A stretch of 43,102 nucleotides of DNA from an uncultured Oscillospiraceae bacterium (GTDB taxonomy: Bacteria; Bacillota; Clostridia; Oscillospirales; Ruminococcaceae). The position numbers were made by a program, and so were the translations under genes. Position 1 is the first letter of the stretch, and every line of letters starts with the position of its first letter. The notes beneath the pieces are model-generated. The model was not told the origin of the DNA, ran no database searches, and saw nothing but the letters and a program-made list of their open reading frames with translations. The stretch covers positions 1 to 43,102 of the forward strand of contig UQGL01000021.1 in NCBI GenBank assembly GCA_900540595.1. The letters run 5' to 3'. Shown here in pieces: positions 33,764 through 40,847 of the stretch.

Positions 33764-34519
33764 ATGAAATTCATCAGCTGGAATGTCAACGGTCTGCGCG
33801 CCTGCCTTAAAAAAGGCTTTGAGGATGTGTTCCGCACGCTGGACGCGGACTTTTTCTGCATTCAGGAGACGAAGATGCAGCCCGGGCAGGCCGACTTTGC
33901 GCCCGAGGGCTACACCGAGTACATCTACAGCGCCGATAAAAAGGGCTACTCCGGCACGGCCGTTTGGGCCAAAACACCGGCGCTCAGCGTGCGGTACGGC
34001 TTGGACGAGGATGTCCATAACCATGAGGGCCGCGCTATCACGCTGGAATACCCGGATTTCTACCTCGTCAACCTCTATGTTCCCAACGCCCAGAACGAGC
34101 TGGCGCGCATCGACTACCGTATGCAGTGGGAGAATGACCTGCGCCGCTACCTGCAGAAGCTTGACGCCGAAAAGCCGGTCATCCTTTGCGGAGATCTGAA
34201 TGTGGCGCATGAGGACATTGACCTGAAAAACCCCGGCCCCAACCGCGGCGCGGCGGGCTTCAGCGATCAGGAGCGCGGCAAGCTGGACGAGCTGCTGGCG
34301 GCGGGCTTTACCGATTCCTTCCGCCGCCTGCACCCCGATGCCACCGGCATGTACAGCTGGTGGAGCATGCGGTTCCGCGCGCGGGAGCGCAACGCGGGCT
34401 GGCGTATCGACTATTTTCTGGTCAGCGACCGCATTGCCGACAAAATCCAGAACGCTGCGATCCTGATGGATGTGATGGGCAGCGACCACTGCCCGGTGGA
34501 GCTGGATATGAAATTTTAA
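33764..34519 (+). CDS. exoA: Exodeoxyribonuclease III
   Basis: A 251-residue AP endonuclease/3'-5' exonuclease for base excision repair. The endonuclease/exonuclease/phosphatase fold motifs are complete: ISWNVNGLRA (4-13), IQETKM with metal-binding E35, a GYSGTAVW strand, the PNAQNELARIDYR segment, CGDLNVAHEDIDLKNP with catalytic D and N, a WWSMRFRARERNAGWRIDYF substrate loop and the final GSDHCPVEL with the catalytic histidine. The length is normal for the ExoA/Xth family. AAAAGGAG lies before ATG 33764. The preceding MATE gene ends 48 bases upstream, with only a weak plus-strand hairpin between, so read-through is possible. Confidence 0.97.
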   Translation: MKFISWNVNGLRACLKKGFEDVFRTLDADFFCIQETKMQPGQADFAPEGYTEYIYSADKKGYSGTAVWAKTPALSVRYGLDEDVHNHEGRAITLEYPDFYLVNLYVPNAQNELARIDYRMQWENDLRRYLQKLDAEKPVILCGDLNVAHEDIDLKNPGPNRGAAGFSDQERGKLDELLAAGFTDSFRRLHPDATGMYSWWSMRFRARERNAGWRIDYFLVSDRIADKIQNAAILMDVMGSDHCPVELDMKF

Positions 34520-34527
34520 AAGATAAA

Positions 34528-34741
34528 AGATAATAGATAAAAGATAATAAAATTGGTGGAGTTTTCTCCCTTGGGTCGAAAACGAAAAACATAGGGGCGG
34601 GGTTCTACTCCGCCCGGAAAGTCTGCCTCCAGGCGAACATTCGCGGGCGGAGCAGAGCCCCGCCCCTACGAGTATTTTTTAGCGGTGCGTCAGCGCCGTG
34701 ATTTACCATTTTTATTATCTATTATCTTTTATCTATTATCT
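34528..34741. mobile_element. MITE-like element with 22-bp terminal inverted repeats
   Basis: The 22 bases at 34528-34549 (built from AGATAATAGAT and AAAAGATAATA) are exactly complementary to 34720-34741. They enclose 170 bases that include a family B unit (34592-34669) and no gene. The A/T-only arms differ sharply from the surrounding G/C-rich DNA. There is no clear target duplication. The arms could fold into a long hairpin at the end of the exoA transcript. Confidence 0.5.
34592..34669. repeat. Family B repeat (copy 3)
   Basis: TAGGGGCGGGGTTCTACTCC at the left end and GGAGCAGAGCCCCGCCCCTA at the right end, inverted relative to one another, within the MITE-like element. Confidence 0.75.
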
Positions 34742-34748
34742 GATAAAA

Positions 34749-34785
34749 AATTCCCCTGCGCTTGCAATATCGGCGCCGGGGAATT
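34749..34785. terminator. Hairpin between exoA and the sigma factor gene
   Basis: AATTCCCC-T-GCGC pairs with GCGC-C-GGGGAATT over an 11-base loop. Plus-strand read-through meets CGTTTTAG; on the minus strand the hairpin is followed by six T. It can end the exoA transcript, though the better T-run is on the minus strand. Confidence 0.5.
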
Positions 34786-34827
34786 CGTTTTAGTATACAG
34801 AAGGACAAAGCAAAGGAGGTGTGGGCG

Positions 34828-35352
34828 CTGACAAATGAAGAATTTACCGGGCTGATGCAGCAGTATCAAAGACTGGTCTACACAGTCTGCCTGCAGTTTG
34901 TTCACGACCCCCACACCGCTGAGGATCTGACTCAGGACACCTTTCTCTCGGCGTTCTCGGCCATAGACCGATGCGAGCCGCAGTATTATAAGCAGTGGCT
35001 CGTCCGGGTGGCGGCCAACAAATGCAAGGACCACCTGAAAAGCGCATGGGTACGCAAGGTGGAGGCCCCGGGTGACGATGCCATGCCGGAGCCGCGCGGT
35101 GCCCCCGGCACCGATGCCGATGACCCGGCGGAAAGCGTGCTGGCGCGCGCCGGTGCCGCAGAGCTGGAGCAGCTTGTCCGCGCCCTGCGCGAGCCCTACG
35201 GAAAAATCGCCGTTATGTACTTTTTGGAGAACAAGGAAAGCTCCGAGATTGCAAAGCTGGTGGGCCGCCCGCCCGCAACCGTCAACAGCCAGCTTTGGCG
35301 TGCAAAGCTGCTGCTTCGCCAGCAGATACTTGAAAGGAGGCAGAACGAATGA
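34828..35352 (+). CDS. ECF-type RNA polymerase sigma factor
   Basis: A 174-residue sigma-70 family factor of the extracytoplasmic-function type. Region 2 reads FTGLMQQYQRLVYTVCLQFVHDPHTAEDLTQDTFLSAFSAIDRCEPQYYKQWLVRVAANKC (about 5-66). An acidic Pro-rich linker follows, then region 4 (about 110-168) with a helix-turn-helix around EIAKLVGRPPATVNSQLWRAKLLL. Start: no ATG or GTG fits. CTG 34828 lies eight bases after AAAGGAGG and gives MTNEEF, the usual length; the GTG at 34819 overlaps the ribosome binding site, and the ATG at 34762 lies in a hairpin. Four-base overlap with the anti-sigma gene suggests coupled synthesis. Confidence 0.88.
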   Translation: MTNEEFTGLMQQYQRLVYTVCLQFVHDPHTAEDLTQDTFLSAFSAIDRCEPQYYKQWLVRVAANKCKDHLKSAWVRKVEAPGDDAMPEPRGAPGTDADDPAESVLARAGAAELEQLVRALREPYGKIAVMYFLENKESSEIAKLVGRPPATVNSQLWRAKLLLRQQILERRQNE

Positions 35353-35879
35353 GCCTTTATTTTGATAACGAAAAACTCTTTGACGCCGAGGGCCACCTGA
35401 CCGATGCGGGCCTGTACGCGCTGAAGGACGGCACGCTCGATGACCTTGGCGCGCTGGAGGCCGCCGAGCATCTGAGCTTCTGCGACTACTGCCTGCTGCG
35501 CTACACGGCGCTGATCGAGGCCGCGCCCGAGGCCATGAAGCAGCCCATGCGCGACCTGATCCCGCAGGTGCAGAGCCTGATGCGGCTGCGCAGCTTCCGC
35601 ATCATGACGAACCGGTATGTGTCGGCCGCTGCGGCGGTGGTGCTGGGCTTCGTGCTGTGGGGCGCGGTCAGCACATTCGGCCTGCCGGATGTCTCCGCCC
35701 TGACCGCCCAGCAGCCCACCACCCCGCATGAGCGGTTCGGCACCAAATTCAGCACCGCCGTCAACGGCTTTTACAAAAGCCTCGACGATACCTTTAAAAG
35801 CTTTACCCTGACCGCGGAAAACGGTCTGGACCAGATCAGAGCACAAAGCATCGGCGGCAGCACCGCCAAGGGGGAATAA
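35349..35879 (+). CDS. Zinc-type membrane anti-sigma factor
   Basis: A 176-residue protein that probably holds the upstream sigma factor inactive. It has an H41-x3-C45-x2-C48 zinc motif (EAAEHLSFCDYC) as in ZAS/zf-HC2 anti-sigma domains, one membrane helix (about 95-115) and an extracytoplasmic tail of about 60 residues that could sense the signal. The ATG overlaps the sigma-factor stop (ATGA). Position and motif together make the assignment good, though the sequence matches no specific named family I can recall. Confidence 0.82.
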   Translation: MSLYFDNEKLFDAEGHLTDAGLYALKDGTLDDLGALEAAEHLSFCDYCLLRYTALIEAAPEAMKQPMRDLIPQVQSLMRLRSFRIMTNRYVSAAAAVVLGFVLWGAVSTFGLPDVSALTAQQPTTPHERFGTKFSTAVNGFYKSLDDTFKSFTLTAENGLDQIRAQSIGGSTAKGE

Positions 35880-35882
35880 ACC

Positions 35883-36416
35883 ATGAAAAAGAACGGCTTT
35901 CTGACCTTTATCTTCGCCTGCATCCCCGGTGCGGGGCAGATGTACTACGGCTATATGCAGCGCGGCCTCTCGATTGCGATGATACTGATACTCTGTGTGA
36001 TGGCGGCCACCGTCGTTGAACCGCTGCTGTTCCTCTGCCTTGTCATCTGGATGTACAGCTTTTTTGACACCTATGACCTCATCCGCCACATGGCGGCCGG
36101 TGAGCCGAAGGAGGATTCCCTGCTGGTTCTGGGCAATTATGAGGAGATCAAAAAGCTGGTCCCCCAGCACAACAAGCTGATCGGCTGGGGTCTGGTCGGC
36201 TTCGGCGTCTGGGCACTGTATGAGACATTCATCTCAACCTGGCTCTATACGCTGCTGTGCAATCTTGTTGGCAACGGCTACGCCTACGACATCATCACCG
36301 GCATAACGAATGTTGTCATTGCGGCACTGCTGATTTTCGCAGGCCTCAAGATGCTGGGGCTCCACCCCGAAAAGAAAAACCGCGATGACGAGCTGCCGCC
36401 GTATCCGCATGAATAA
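35883..36416 (+). CDS. Small TM2-like membrane protein
   Basis: A 177-residue membrane protein. The N-terminus MKKNGFLTFIFACIPGAGQMYYGYMQRGLSIAMI resembles the TM2 domain, with the GAGQMYYGYMQRG turn between two helices. Further helices lie at about 30-60, 98-118 and 130-155, and the C-terminus is charged. It starts three bases after the anti-sigma gene stop, so it belongs to the same operon. The role is unknown; it may be an accessory or target of the sigma/anti-sigma pair. Confidence 0.75.
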   Translation: MKKNGFLTFIFACIPGAGQMYYGYMQRGLSIAMILILCVMAATVVEPLLFLCLVIWMYSFFDTYDLIRHMAAGEPKEDSLLVLGNYEEIKKLVPQHNKLIGWGLVGFGVWALYETFISTWLYTLLCNLVGNGYAYDIITGITNVVIAALLIFAGLKMLGLHPEKKNRDDELPPYPHE

Positions 36417-36420
36417 CGCT

Positions 36421-36465
36421 AAGCCTTCTCCCTTGGGGGAAGGTGGCGCCGGATGAGGGGCAGCC
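36421..36465 (+). repeat. Family A repeat, truncated (copy 4)
   Basis: AAGCCTTCTCCC-TTGGGGGAAGGTGGC directly followed by GCCGGATGAGGGGCAG: only the left arm of the family A element, with the second half missing. Confidence 0.75.
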
Positions 36466-36499
36466 TTACGGACGCTGCTCGTCCGCCCTTTGCCGCCGG

Positions 36500-36586
36500 G
36501 TAGGGGCGGAACATGTCCCGTCCGCCGCTGACCCACCGCCGCTGTGCCCGCCATACACGCGCGGGCCGGGCATGCCCGGCCCCTAC
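36500..36586. repeat. Family B repeat (copy 4)
   Basis: GTAGGGGCGGAACATGTCCC on the left and GGGCCGGGCATGCCCGGCCC-CTAC on the right. The right unit is the same as in copy 2 at 24515-24610. Confidence 0.8.
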
Positions 36587-36616
36587 CGCTCAATATAATT
36601 GGAATGAGGTAAAATC

Positions 36617-37513
36617 ATGGATGAACAAACTACCCCGAAAAAGACACGCCCCGTGGGGACGCTGGCGTTTGCGCTGGTGCTGATTCTGGCAGGTGTTCTG
36701 CTGATGATCTACCAGCTGGTGCCCGGCTTTGACCTGCTTTGGATACTGAGGTTTTCGCCTGCAATCCTCATCGTGCTGGGCATCGAGCTGCTGTTCTACA
36801 GCAGTAAGCCCGATGCGAAGGTGCGGTTTGACTGGCTTTCGATGCTCGGCTGTGCCTTTATCCTCTGCATAGTGGGTACGGCGGCCGTCCTGCCCACGGT
36901 TTGGAATCTGTGGGGCCCCGAGCGGGAGCATGCGGCCAGCCGCATCGAGTCCGAAAAGGTCACCGGCATCTATAACGCCCTGACCGGGGACCCGGCGCTG
37001 AAATCTCGTGTTGCCAATGCGCATGTAAAAGTCTGGATCAGCCATACGGCAAGCGACAGCTACGCGCTGCAGGCCGGCGATGAATGTGCGCTGTACCTCA
37101 GCTTTACGGCAGAGTATGACAGTGACGAGGCATTTGCCGCAGACTGCCAGGCAGTGGTGCAGGCCGCCGATGCGAACGGGCTGGGCTTTACGACCTACTA
37201 CTTCAGCTCGTGTGATGATCTGCAGGAGGGAACGCGGTACACTCTGGACTGCAACGCTGCTTTCCCGGTGGGACTGACCGCCGCCCAGCTGGCCGGGCGT
37301 GTCGAGAAGGAGTATTACTATGACGGCAGCGCCTTCTCCACCGAGGCAGACCGAGACAGCTATATCCGGGCGCAGCTGGAGAATGAGATTGAGCAGGAGT
37401 ATGAAGCAGCACACGATGGCGAAAGCATGACCAAGGAATACCTTGACAGCGAGGTAGCGCGCCGCCTTGCCGACCTGAACGGCACCGCCACCCCGGAAAC
37501 CGCCGCCGCATGA
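36617..37513 (+). CDS. DUF5668/LiaF-like membrane protein
   Basis: A 298-residue protein with an N-terminal membrane block: helices at about 14-36, 42-62 and 72-95. The segment LILAGVLLMIYQLVPGFDLLWILRFSPAILIVLGIELLFYS follows the DUF5668/LiaI-LiaF pattern. The rest (about 100-298) is soluble and acidic with no known domain. ATG 36617 is preceded by GGAATGAGG. LiaF-type proteins modulate cell-envelope stress signalling, and the sigma/anti-sigma operon lies just upstream, but a repeat-filled gap separates them, so a shared role is only a suggestion. Confidence 0.7.
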   Translation: MDEQTTPKKTRPVGTLAFALVLILAGVLLMIYQLVPGFDLLWILRFSPAILIVLGIELLFYSSKPDAKVRFDWLSMLGCAFILCIVGTAAVLPTVWNLWGPEREHAASRIESEKVTGIYNALTGDPALKSRVANAHVKVWISHTASDSYALQAGDECALYLSFTAEYDSDEAFAADCQAVVQAADANGLGFTTYYFSSCDDLQEGTRYTLDCNAAFPVGLTAAQLAGRVEKEYYYDGSAFSTEADRDSYIRAQLENEIEQEYEAAHDGESMTKEYLDSEVARRLADLNGTATPETAAA

Positions 37514-37519
37514 CACAAC

Positions 37520-37551
37520 GCCGAGACCCGATGACCGGGCCTCGGCTTTTT
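37520..37551 (+). terminator. Terminator after the LiaF-like gene
   Basis: GCCGAG-A-CCCG, loop, CGGG-C-CTCGGC followed by five T; seven bases after the stop codon. Confidence 0.9.
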
Positions 37552-37567
37552 ATGTGAAAAGTTACGA

Positions 37568-37596
37568 TTGACAGTCTGCGCGCCGAACCGTATAAT
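37568..37596 (+). promoter_or_regulatory. Consensus promoter of the tandem MATE genes
   Basis: TTGACA, exactly 17 bases, TATAAT: a perfect sigma-A consensus, 30 bases before the start of the second MATE gene. Confidence 0.9.
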
Positions 37597-37626
37597 AGAC
37601 CGTACACGGCAAAAAAAGGAGCAGGT

Positions 37627-39033
37627 ATGGAAAAAACGGAAAAACTGACGCTGCGGGAATGTCTGATCGGCGACCGCGCATTTTACCGGCATGTGCTGGT
37701 GGTCGTTCTGCCGATCATCGTACAGAACACCCTGACAAATGTGGTGTCCCTGCTCGACAATGTCATGGTCGGGCAGGTCGGCACGCTGCCTATGAGCGGC
37801 GTTGCCGTAGTGGGCCAGCTGCTGTTCGTCTACAATCTGGCGGTCTGGGGCAGCACCGCGGGCGCAGGCATCTTCGGCGCGCAGTTCTACGGCCGCGGAG
37901 ATATGGAGGGGGTGCGCCACACCTTCCGGTTCAAGCTGCTGGTGGCGCTTGCCATCACAGCGGCAGCCATCGGGCTGTTTCTCGCCGCAGGGCCCTCGCT
38001 CATCGGGGCCTATATCGCGGCGGATACCTCCCCGGCGGACGCTGCCGCGACCCTGCAATATGCCGAGGGGTATCTGCGCATTATGCTCATCGGGCTTGTG
38101 CCCTTTGGCCTGACCCAGTGCTATGCAGGCACCCTGCGTGAAAGCGGCCAGACCGTGCTGCCCATGAAGGCCAGTATGCTGGCCATGGTCGTGAACTTTA
38201 TCTTCAATGCGCTGCTCATCTTCGGCATAGGGCCGTTCCCGCGCATGGGCGTGGCCGGCGCTGCCATCGCCACGGTGCTGTCCCGCTTTGTGGAGCTGGC
38301 TATCGTGGTGGTGGGTGCCCACCGCAGCAGCGACCGCTACCCCTTCCTGCGGGGCATCTACAGCAGCTTTGCGATCCCCGGCGCTCTGGTGCGGGACATC
38401 CTGATCCGCTCCACGCCGCTGCTGGCAAACGAGCTGATGTGGGGTGCCGGGCAGGCTGTGCTGCTGCAGTGCTACTCGGTGCGCGGCATTCAGGCAGTGG
38501 CCGCGCTGAACATCTGCAACACCATCGCCCAGATCTTCAATGAGGTGTTCCTCTCGCTGGGCAACGCCACGGCCATCGTTGTCGGGCAGGAGCTGGGTGC
38601 CGACCGGCTGACCGGGGCGCGCCGCACGGCCTGGCGCATGATCACCCTGAGCCTTACCAGCTGTGTCATCATGGGTACGCTGCTGGCACTCTGCTCGCCC
38701 TATATCCCGCGCATTTATAATACCGAGGAATCCATCCGCCTGCTGGCAACCGAGCTGATCTGCATGGCGGCGCTCTGCATGCCGCTGTACGGCTTTTCCA
38801 ACTGTGCGTATTTTACGCTGCGGTCCGGCGGCAAGACCTTTATCACCTTCCTGTTTGACAGCTGCTTTACCTGGGCTGTCTCGGTCCCTCTGGCCTACGG
38901 CCTGTCCCGCTTTACCGGGCTGAATATCGTTGCGATCTATCTGCTCGTCAATGGTATGGACATCGTCAAATGCGCCATCGGCTTTGTGCTGGTGAAAAAA
39001 GGCATCTGGGTGAAGAATATTGTAAAGGAATAG
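37627..39033 (+). CDS. MATE-family exporter (second of three)
   Basis: A 468-residue, 12-helix MATE protein. The first half begins VVVLPIIVQNTLTNVVSLLDNVMVGQVGTLPMSGVAVVGQLLFVYNLAVWG and the second ILIRSTPLLANELMWGAGQAVLLQCYSVRGIQAVAALNICNTIAQIFNEVF, the expected two-fold arrangement. AAAAAAGGAG precedes ATG 37627. It has a perfect promoter consensus and is followed after 67 bases by another MATE gene, so the pair is likely co-transcribed. The two proteins are clearly different in sequence and are not a recent duplication. Substrates are unknown. Confidence 0.93.
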   Translation: MEKTEKLTLRECLIGDRAFYRHVLVVVLPIIVQNTLTNVVSLLDNVMVGQVGTLPMSGVAVVGQLLFVYNLAVWGSTAGAGIFGAQFYGRGDMEGVRHTFRFKLLVALAITAAAIGLFLAAGPSLIGAYIAADTSPADAAATLQYAEGYLRIMLIGLVPFGLTQCYAGTLRESGQTVLPMKASMLAMVVNFIFNALLIFGIGPFPRMGVAGAAIATVLSRFVELAIVVVGAHRSSDRYPFLRGIYSSFAIPGALVRDILIRSTPLLANELMWGAGQAVLLQCYSVRGIQAVAALNICNTIAQIFNEVFLSLGNATAIVVGQELGADRLTGARRTAWRMITLSLTSCVIMGTLLALCSPYIPRIYNTEESIRLLATELICMAALCMPLYGFSNCAYFTLRSGGKTFITFLFDSCFTWAVSVPLAYGLSRFTGLNIVAIYLLVNGMDIVKCAIGFVLVKKGIWVKNIVKE

Positions 39034-39100
39034 TTTCCTTACCGCAGGCCGGTGCAGGGCATCGGCCTCTATAAGTCCCATGAAGGAGATGTACACCCCT

Positions 39101-40480
39101 ATGACCACCGCACACAAAAGCCGCGTGCTGGATATGACCCGGGGCGACCCGTTCCGACTGTTGCTGCAGTTCTCGCTGCCGCTTTTCTGCTCAAATCTGC
39201 TGCAGCAGGTCTACAACCTGACCGACACCGCTTTGGCGGGGCATCTGCTTGGCTCCGCCGCTCTGGCGGAGATCGGCGCTACCGCCGCACTGTACGGGCT
39301 GATCATGAACTTTGCCTTCGGCATGAACAATGGTCTGGCATTGACGGTCAGCCGCTGCTTTGGGGCAGGGGAGCGGGAGGGCATCCGCCGCGCCGTCGGC
39401 TGGATGGTCATCCTTTCGGCGGCGGTGTCGATAGTGCTGACCACAGTGTCGCTGCTGGGACGTGGTGCGCTGCTGCAGGTGCTGCAGGTCCCTGCCGAGG
39501 TGTGGGACGGCGCAGCTGCCTACCTGACCGTTATTCTGCTGGGCATCCCGCTGACAATGCTGTACAATATGGAGGCCGCCCTGCTGCGCGCTGTGGGCAA
39601 CAGCGTTACACCGCTTTTGTTTCTTTTGTTCAGCAGTGTGCTGAATGTCGGGCTGGACGCCGCCTTTATGGGGCCGCTGGGCATGGGCGTGCGCGGTGCC
39701 GCTGTAGCCACGGTGCTGGCGCAGGGCATCAGCGCCGTGCTGGGCGCAGTGTATCTGGTCCGCAGCTATCCGGAGCTGCACTTCGCCCCCGCGCATCTCA
39801 AAAAGTCTGCCCGCCGCGCGGTCAGGAATATGTTCTGGGCCGGCATGAGCATGGGCCTGATGAGTGCGATCTACAATCTGGGCAGCGTGGCGCTGCAAAG
39901 CAGCATCAACGCGCTGGGCAGTGTCTATATCACGGCCCAAACGGCGGCCCGCCGCATGGCAGAGATGTATTTTATCCCGGGCGGTGCGCTCGGCATCGGC
40001 GTGGCAACCTTCAGCAGCCAGAACCTCGGCGCAGGCCGCCGCAGCCGCATTGGTCAGAGCGTCCGCGCAGCGCTGAAGATCTATTTTGTCTGGTGGCTTT
40101 TTGTTCTGGCGTTTACCTTCCTGCTGGGTGAGCCGGTGCTGCGCCTTATCACCGGCAGCAGCGATGCGCGCATCATCTCCAACGCGATGCTGTATCTCAA
40201 AATCAGCGTGCCGATCATCCCGCCTATGGCCGTACTGGTGATCCTGCGCAATATGCTGCAGGGCATCCGCCACACGGTCGAGCCGCTGCTGGCCAGCGCG
40301 CTGGAGCTGATCGGCAAGGTGATCTTTGCAGTCTGGCTGGTGCCGGTCTGGGGCTACCGCGCTGTCTGCTTCTGCGAACCAACGACATGGGTCATCTGCT
40401 TTGTCTTCATCCTGCTGGCAGTCTGGCGCTGCCGCAGCGACCTGCAGGACGCCTGCCCGCCCGATAAGACCCCGACTTGA
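39101..40480 (+). CDS. MATE-family exporter (third of three)
   Basis: A 459-residue, 12-helix MATE protein. It has the common Firmicute start DMTRGDPFRLLLQFSLPLFCSNLLQQVYNLTDTALAGHLLGSAALAEIGATAALYGLIMNFAFGMNNG, and the second half contains GMSMGLMSAIYNLGSVALQSSINALGSVYITAQTAARRMAEMY. Start: ATG 39101 follows GAAGGAG by 12 bases; the nearer in-frame ATG (39089) touches the ribosome binding site. It ends 30 bases before the promoter of the broken tRNA, without a visible terminator. Confidence 0.92.
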   Translation: MTTAHKSRVLDMTRGDPFRLLLQFSLPLFCSNLLQQVYNLTDTALAGHLLGSAALAEIGATAALYGLIMNFAFGMNNGLALTVSRCFGAGEREGIRRAVGWMVILSAAVSIVLTTVSLLGRGALLQVLQVPAEVWDGAAAYLTVILLGIPLTMLYNMEAALLRAVGNSVTPLLFLLFSSVLNVGLDAAFMGPLGMGVRGAAVATVLAQGISAVLGAVYLVRSYPELHFAPAHLKKSARRAVRNMFWAGMSMGLMSAIYNLGSVALQSSINALGSVYITAQTAARRMAEMYFIPGGALGIGVATFSSQNLGAGRRSRIGQSVRAALKIYFVWWLFVLAFTFLLGEPVLRLITGSSDARIISNAMLYLKISVPIIPPMAVLVILRNMLQGIRHTVEPLLASALELIGKVIFAVWLVPVWGYRAVCFCEPTTWVICFVFILLAVWRCRSDLQDACPPDKTPT

Positions 40481-40510
40481 AAAAAATCTCATATTTCGAC
40501 CAGCACACCC

Positions 40511-40539
40511 TTGGCAAACCGGATAATTTCTGGTATACT
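40511..40539 (+). promoter_or_regulatory. Promoter of the disrupted tRNA gene
   Basis: TTGGCA, a 17-base spacer, TATACT, 17 bases before the tRNA 5' half. It is the sort of strong promoter expected for a stable RNA. Confidence 0.75.
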
Positions 40540-40556
40540 ATATAGTACATCTGTGC

Positions 40557-40594
40557 GGGCCGTTAGCTTAACGGTTAAAGCCGGCGGCTCATAA
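40557..40594 (+). pseudogene. tRNA 5' half, interrupted in the CAT anticodon loop
   Basis: A tRNA cut after the anticodon loop: acceptor strand GGGCCGT, TA, D-arm GCTT-AACGGTTA-AAGC, anticodon 5' strand GGCGG and loop CTCATAA. The expected 3' strand CCGCC does not follow; the sequence turns to ACATTGG. The last ten bases, CGGCTCATAA (40585-40594), recur in the intact tRNA at 40761-40770. The break is best explained by integration of an element at the anticodon loop, with the 3' half lying at the far end, outside the window. Confidence 0.8.
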
Positions 40595-40732
40595 ACATTG
40601 GATGTTAGGATTTTTCTCTTTGTAAAAATTCGATAAATCGTAAAATTTGCGATTTTCATAGTTGATTTTTCTGCTTTCATCTACAACCCATCTACGGGCG
40701 GTTCGCTACTGCTTGTTTGGGTTGTTTCATAA
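40595..40732. other. Element end / possible integrase binding region
   Basis: 138 A/T-rich bases between the two tRNA sequences, without a gene. It has direct repeats CATCTAC (40678-40684 and 40689-40695, 11 bases apart) and GATTTTTCT (40609-40617 and 40664-40672), plus an AAATCG...CGATTT inverted repeat (40635-40655). Such helical-turn-spaced repeats are what arm-type integrase sites look like, but no binding evidence exists. I see no promoter here good enough to explain expression of the intact tRNA. Confidence 0.4.
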
Positions 40733-40808
40733 GGGCCATTAGTTCAGCGGTTAGAACTCTCGGCTCATAACCGAGTTATCGCAGGTTCGAATCCTGCATG
40801 GCCCACCA
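40733..40808 (+). tRNA. tRNA with CAT anticodon (elongator Met, or Ile2)
   Basis: A complete cloverleaf: acceptor GGGCCAT/ATGGCCC, D-arm GTTC-AGCGGTTA-GAAC, anticodon arm CTCGG-CTCATAA-CCGAG with anticodon CAT at 40766-40768, variable TTATC, T-arm GCAGG-TTCGAAT-CCTGC, discriminator A and encoded CCA. CAT is used by elongator tRNA-Met and by the tRNA-Ile that TilS modifies; the sequence alone does not settle it. It lacks the initiator features (three G-C pairs before the loop). It lies immediately left of the integrase gene. Confidence 0.95.
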
Positions 40809-40847
40809 AAAAGAGACGTGCAAGCGTAAAGTTTGCACGTCTCTTTT
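40809..40847. terminator. Bidirectional terminator between tRNA and integrase
   Basis: AAAA-GAGACGTGCAA, a nine-base loop, TTGCACGTCTC-TTTT: a stem of 11 G/C-containing pairs extended by four A-T pairs, giving T-runs on both strands. It ends both the tRNA transcript and the leftward integrase transcript. Confidence 0.85.

Noticed and set aside
40557..40594. A functional tRNA at the first tRNA-like sequence
   Set aside because: No anticodon 3' strand, T-arm or acceptor 3' strand follows; only the 5' half exists.
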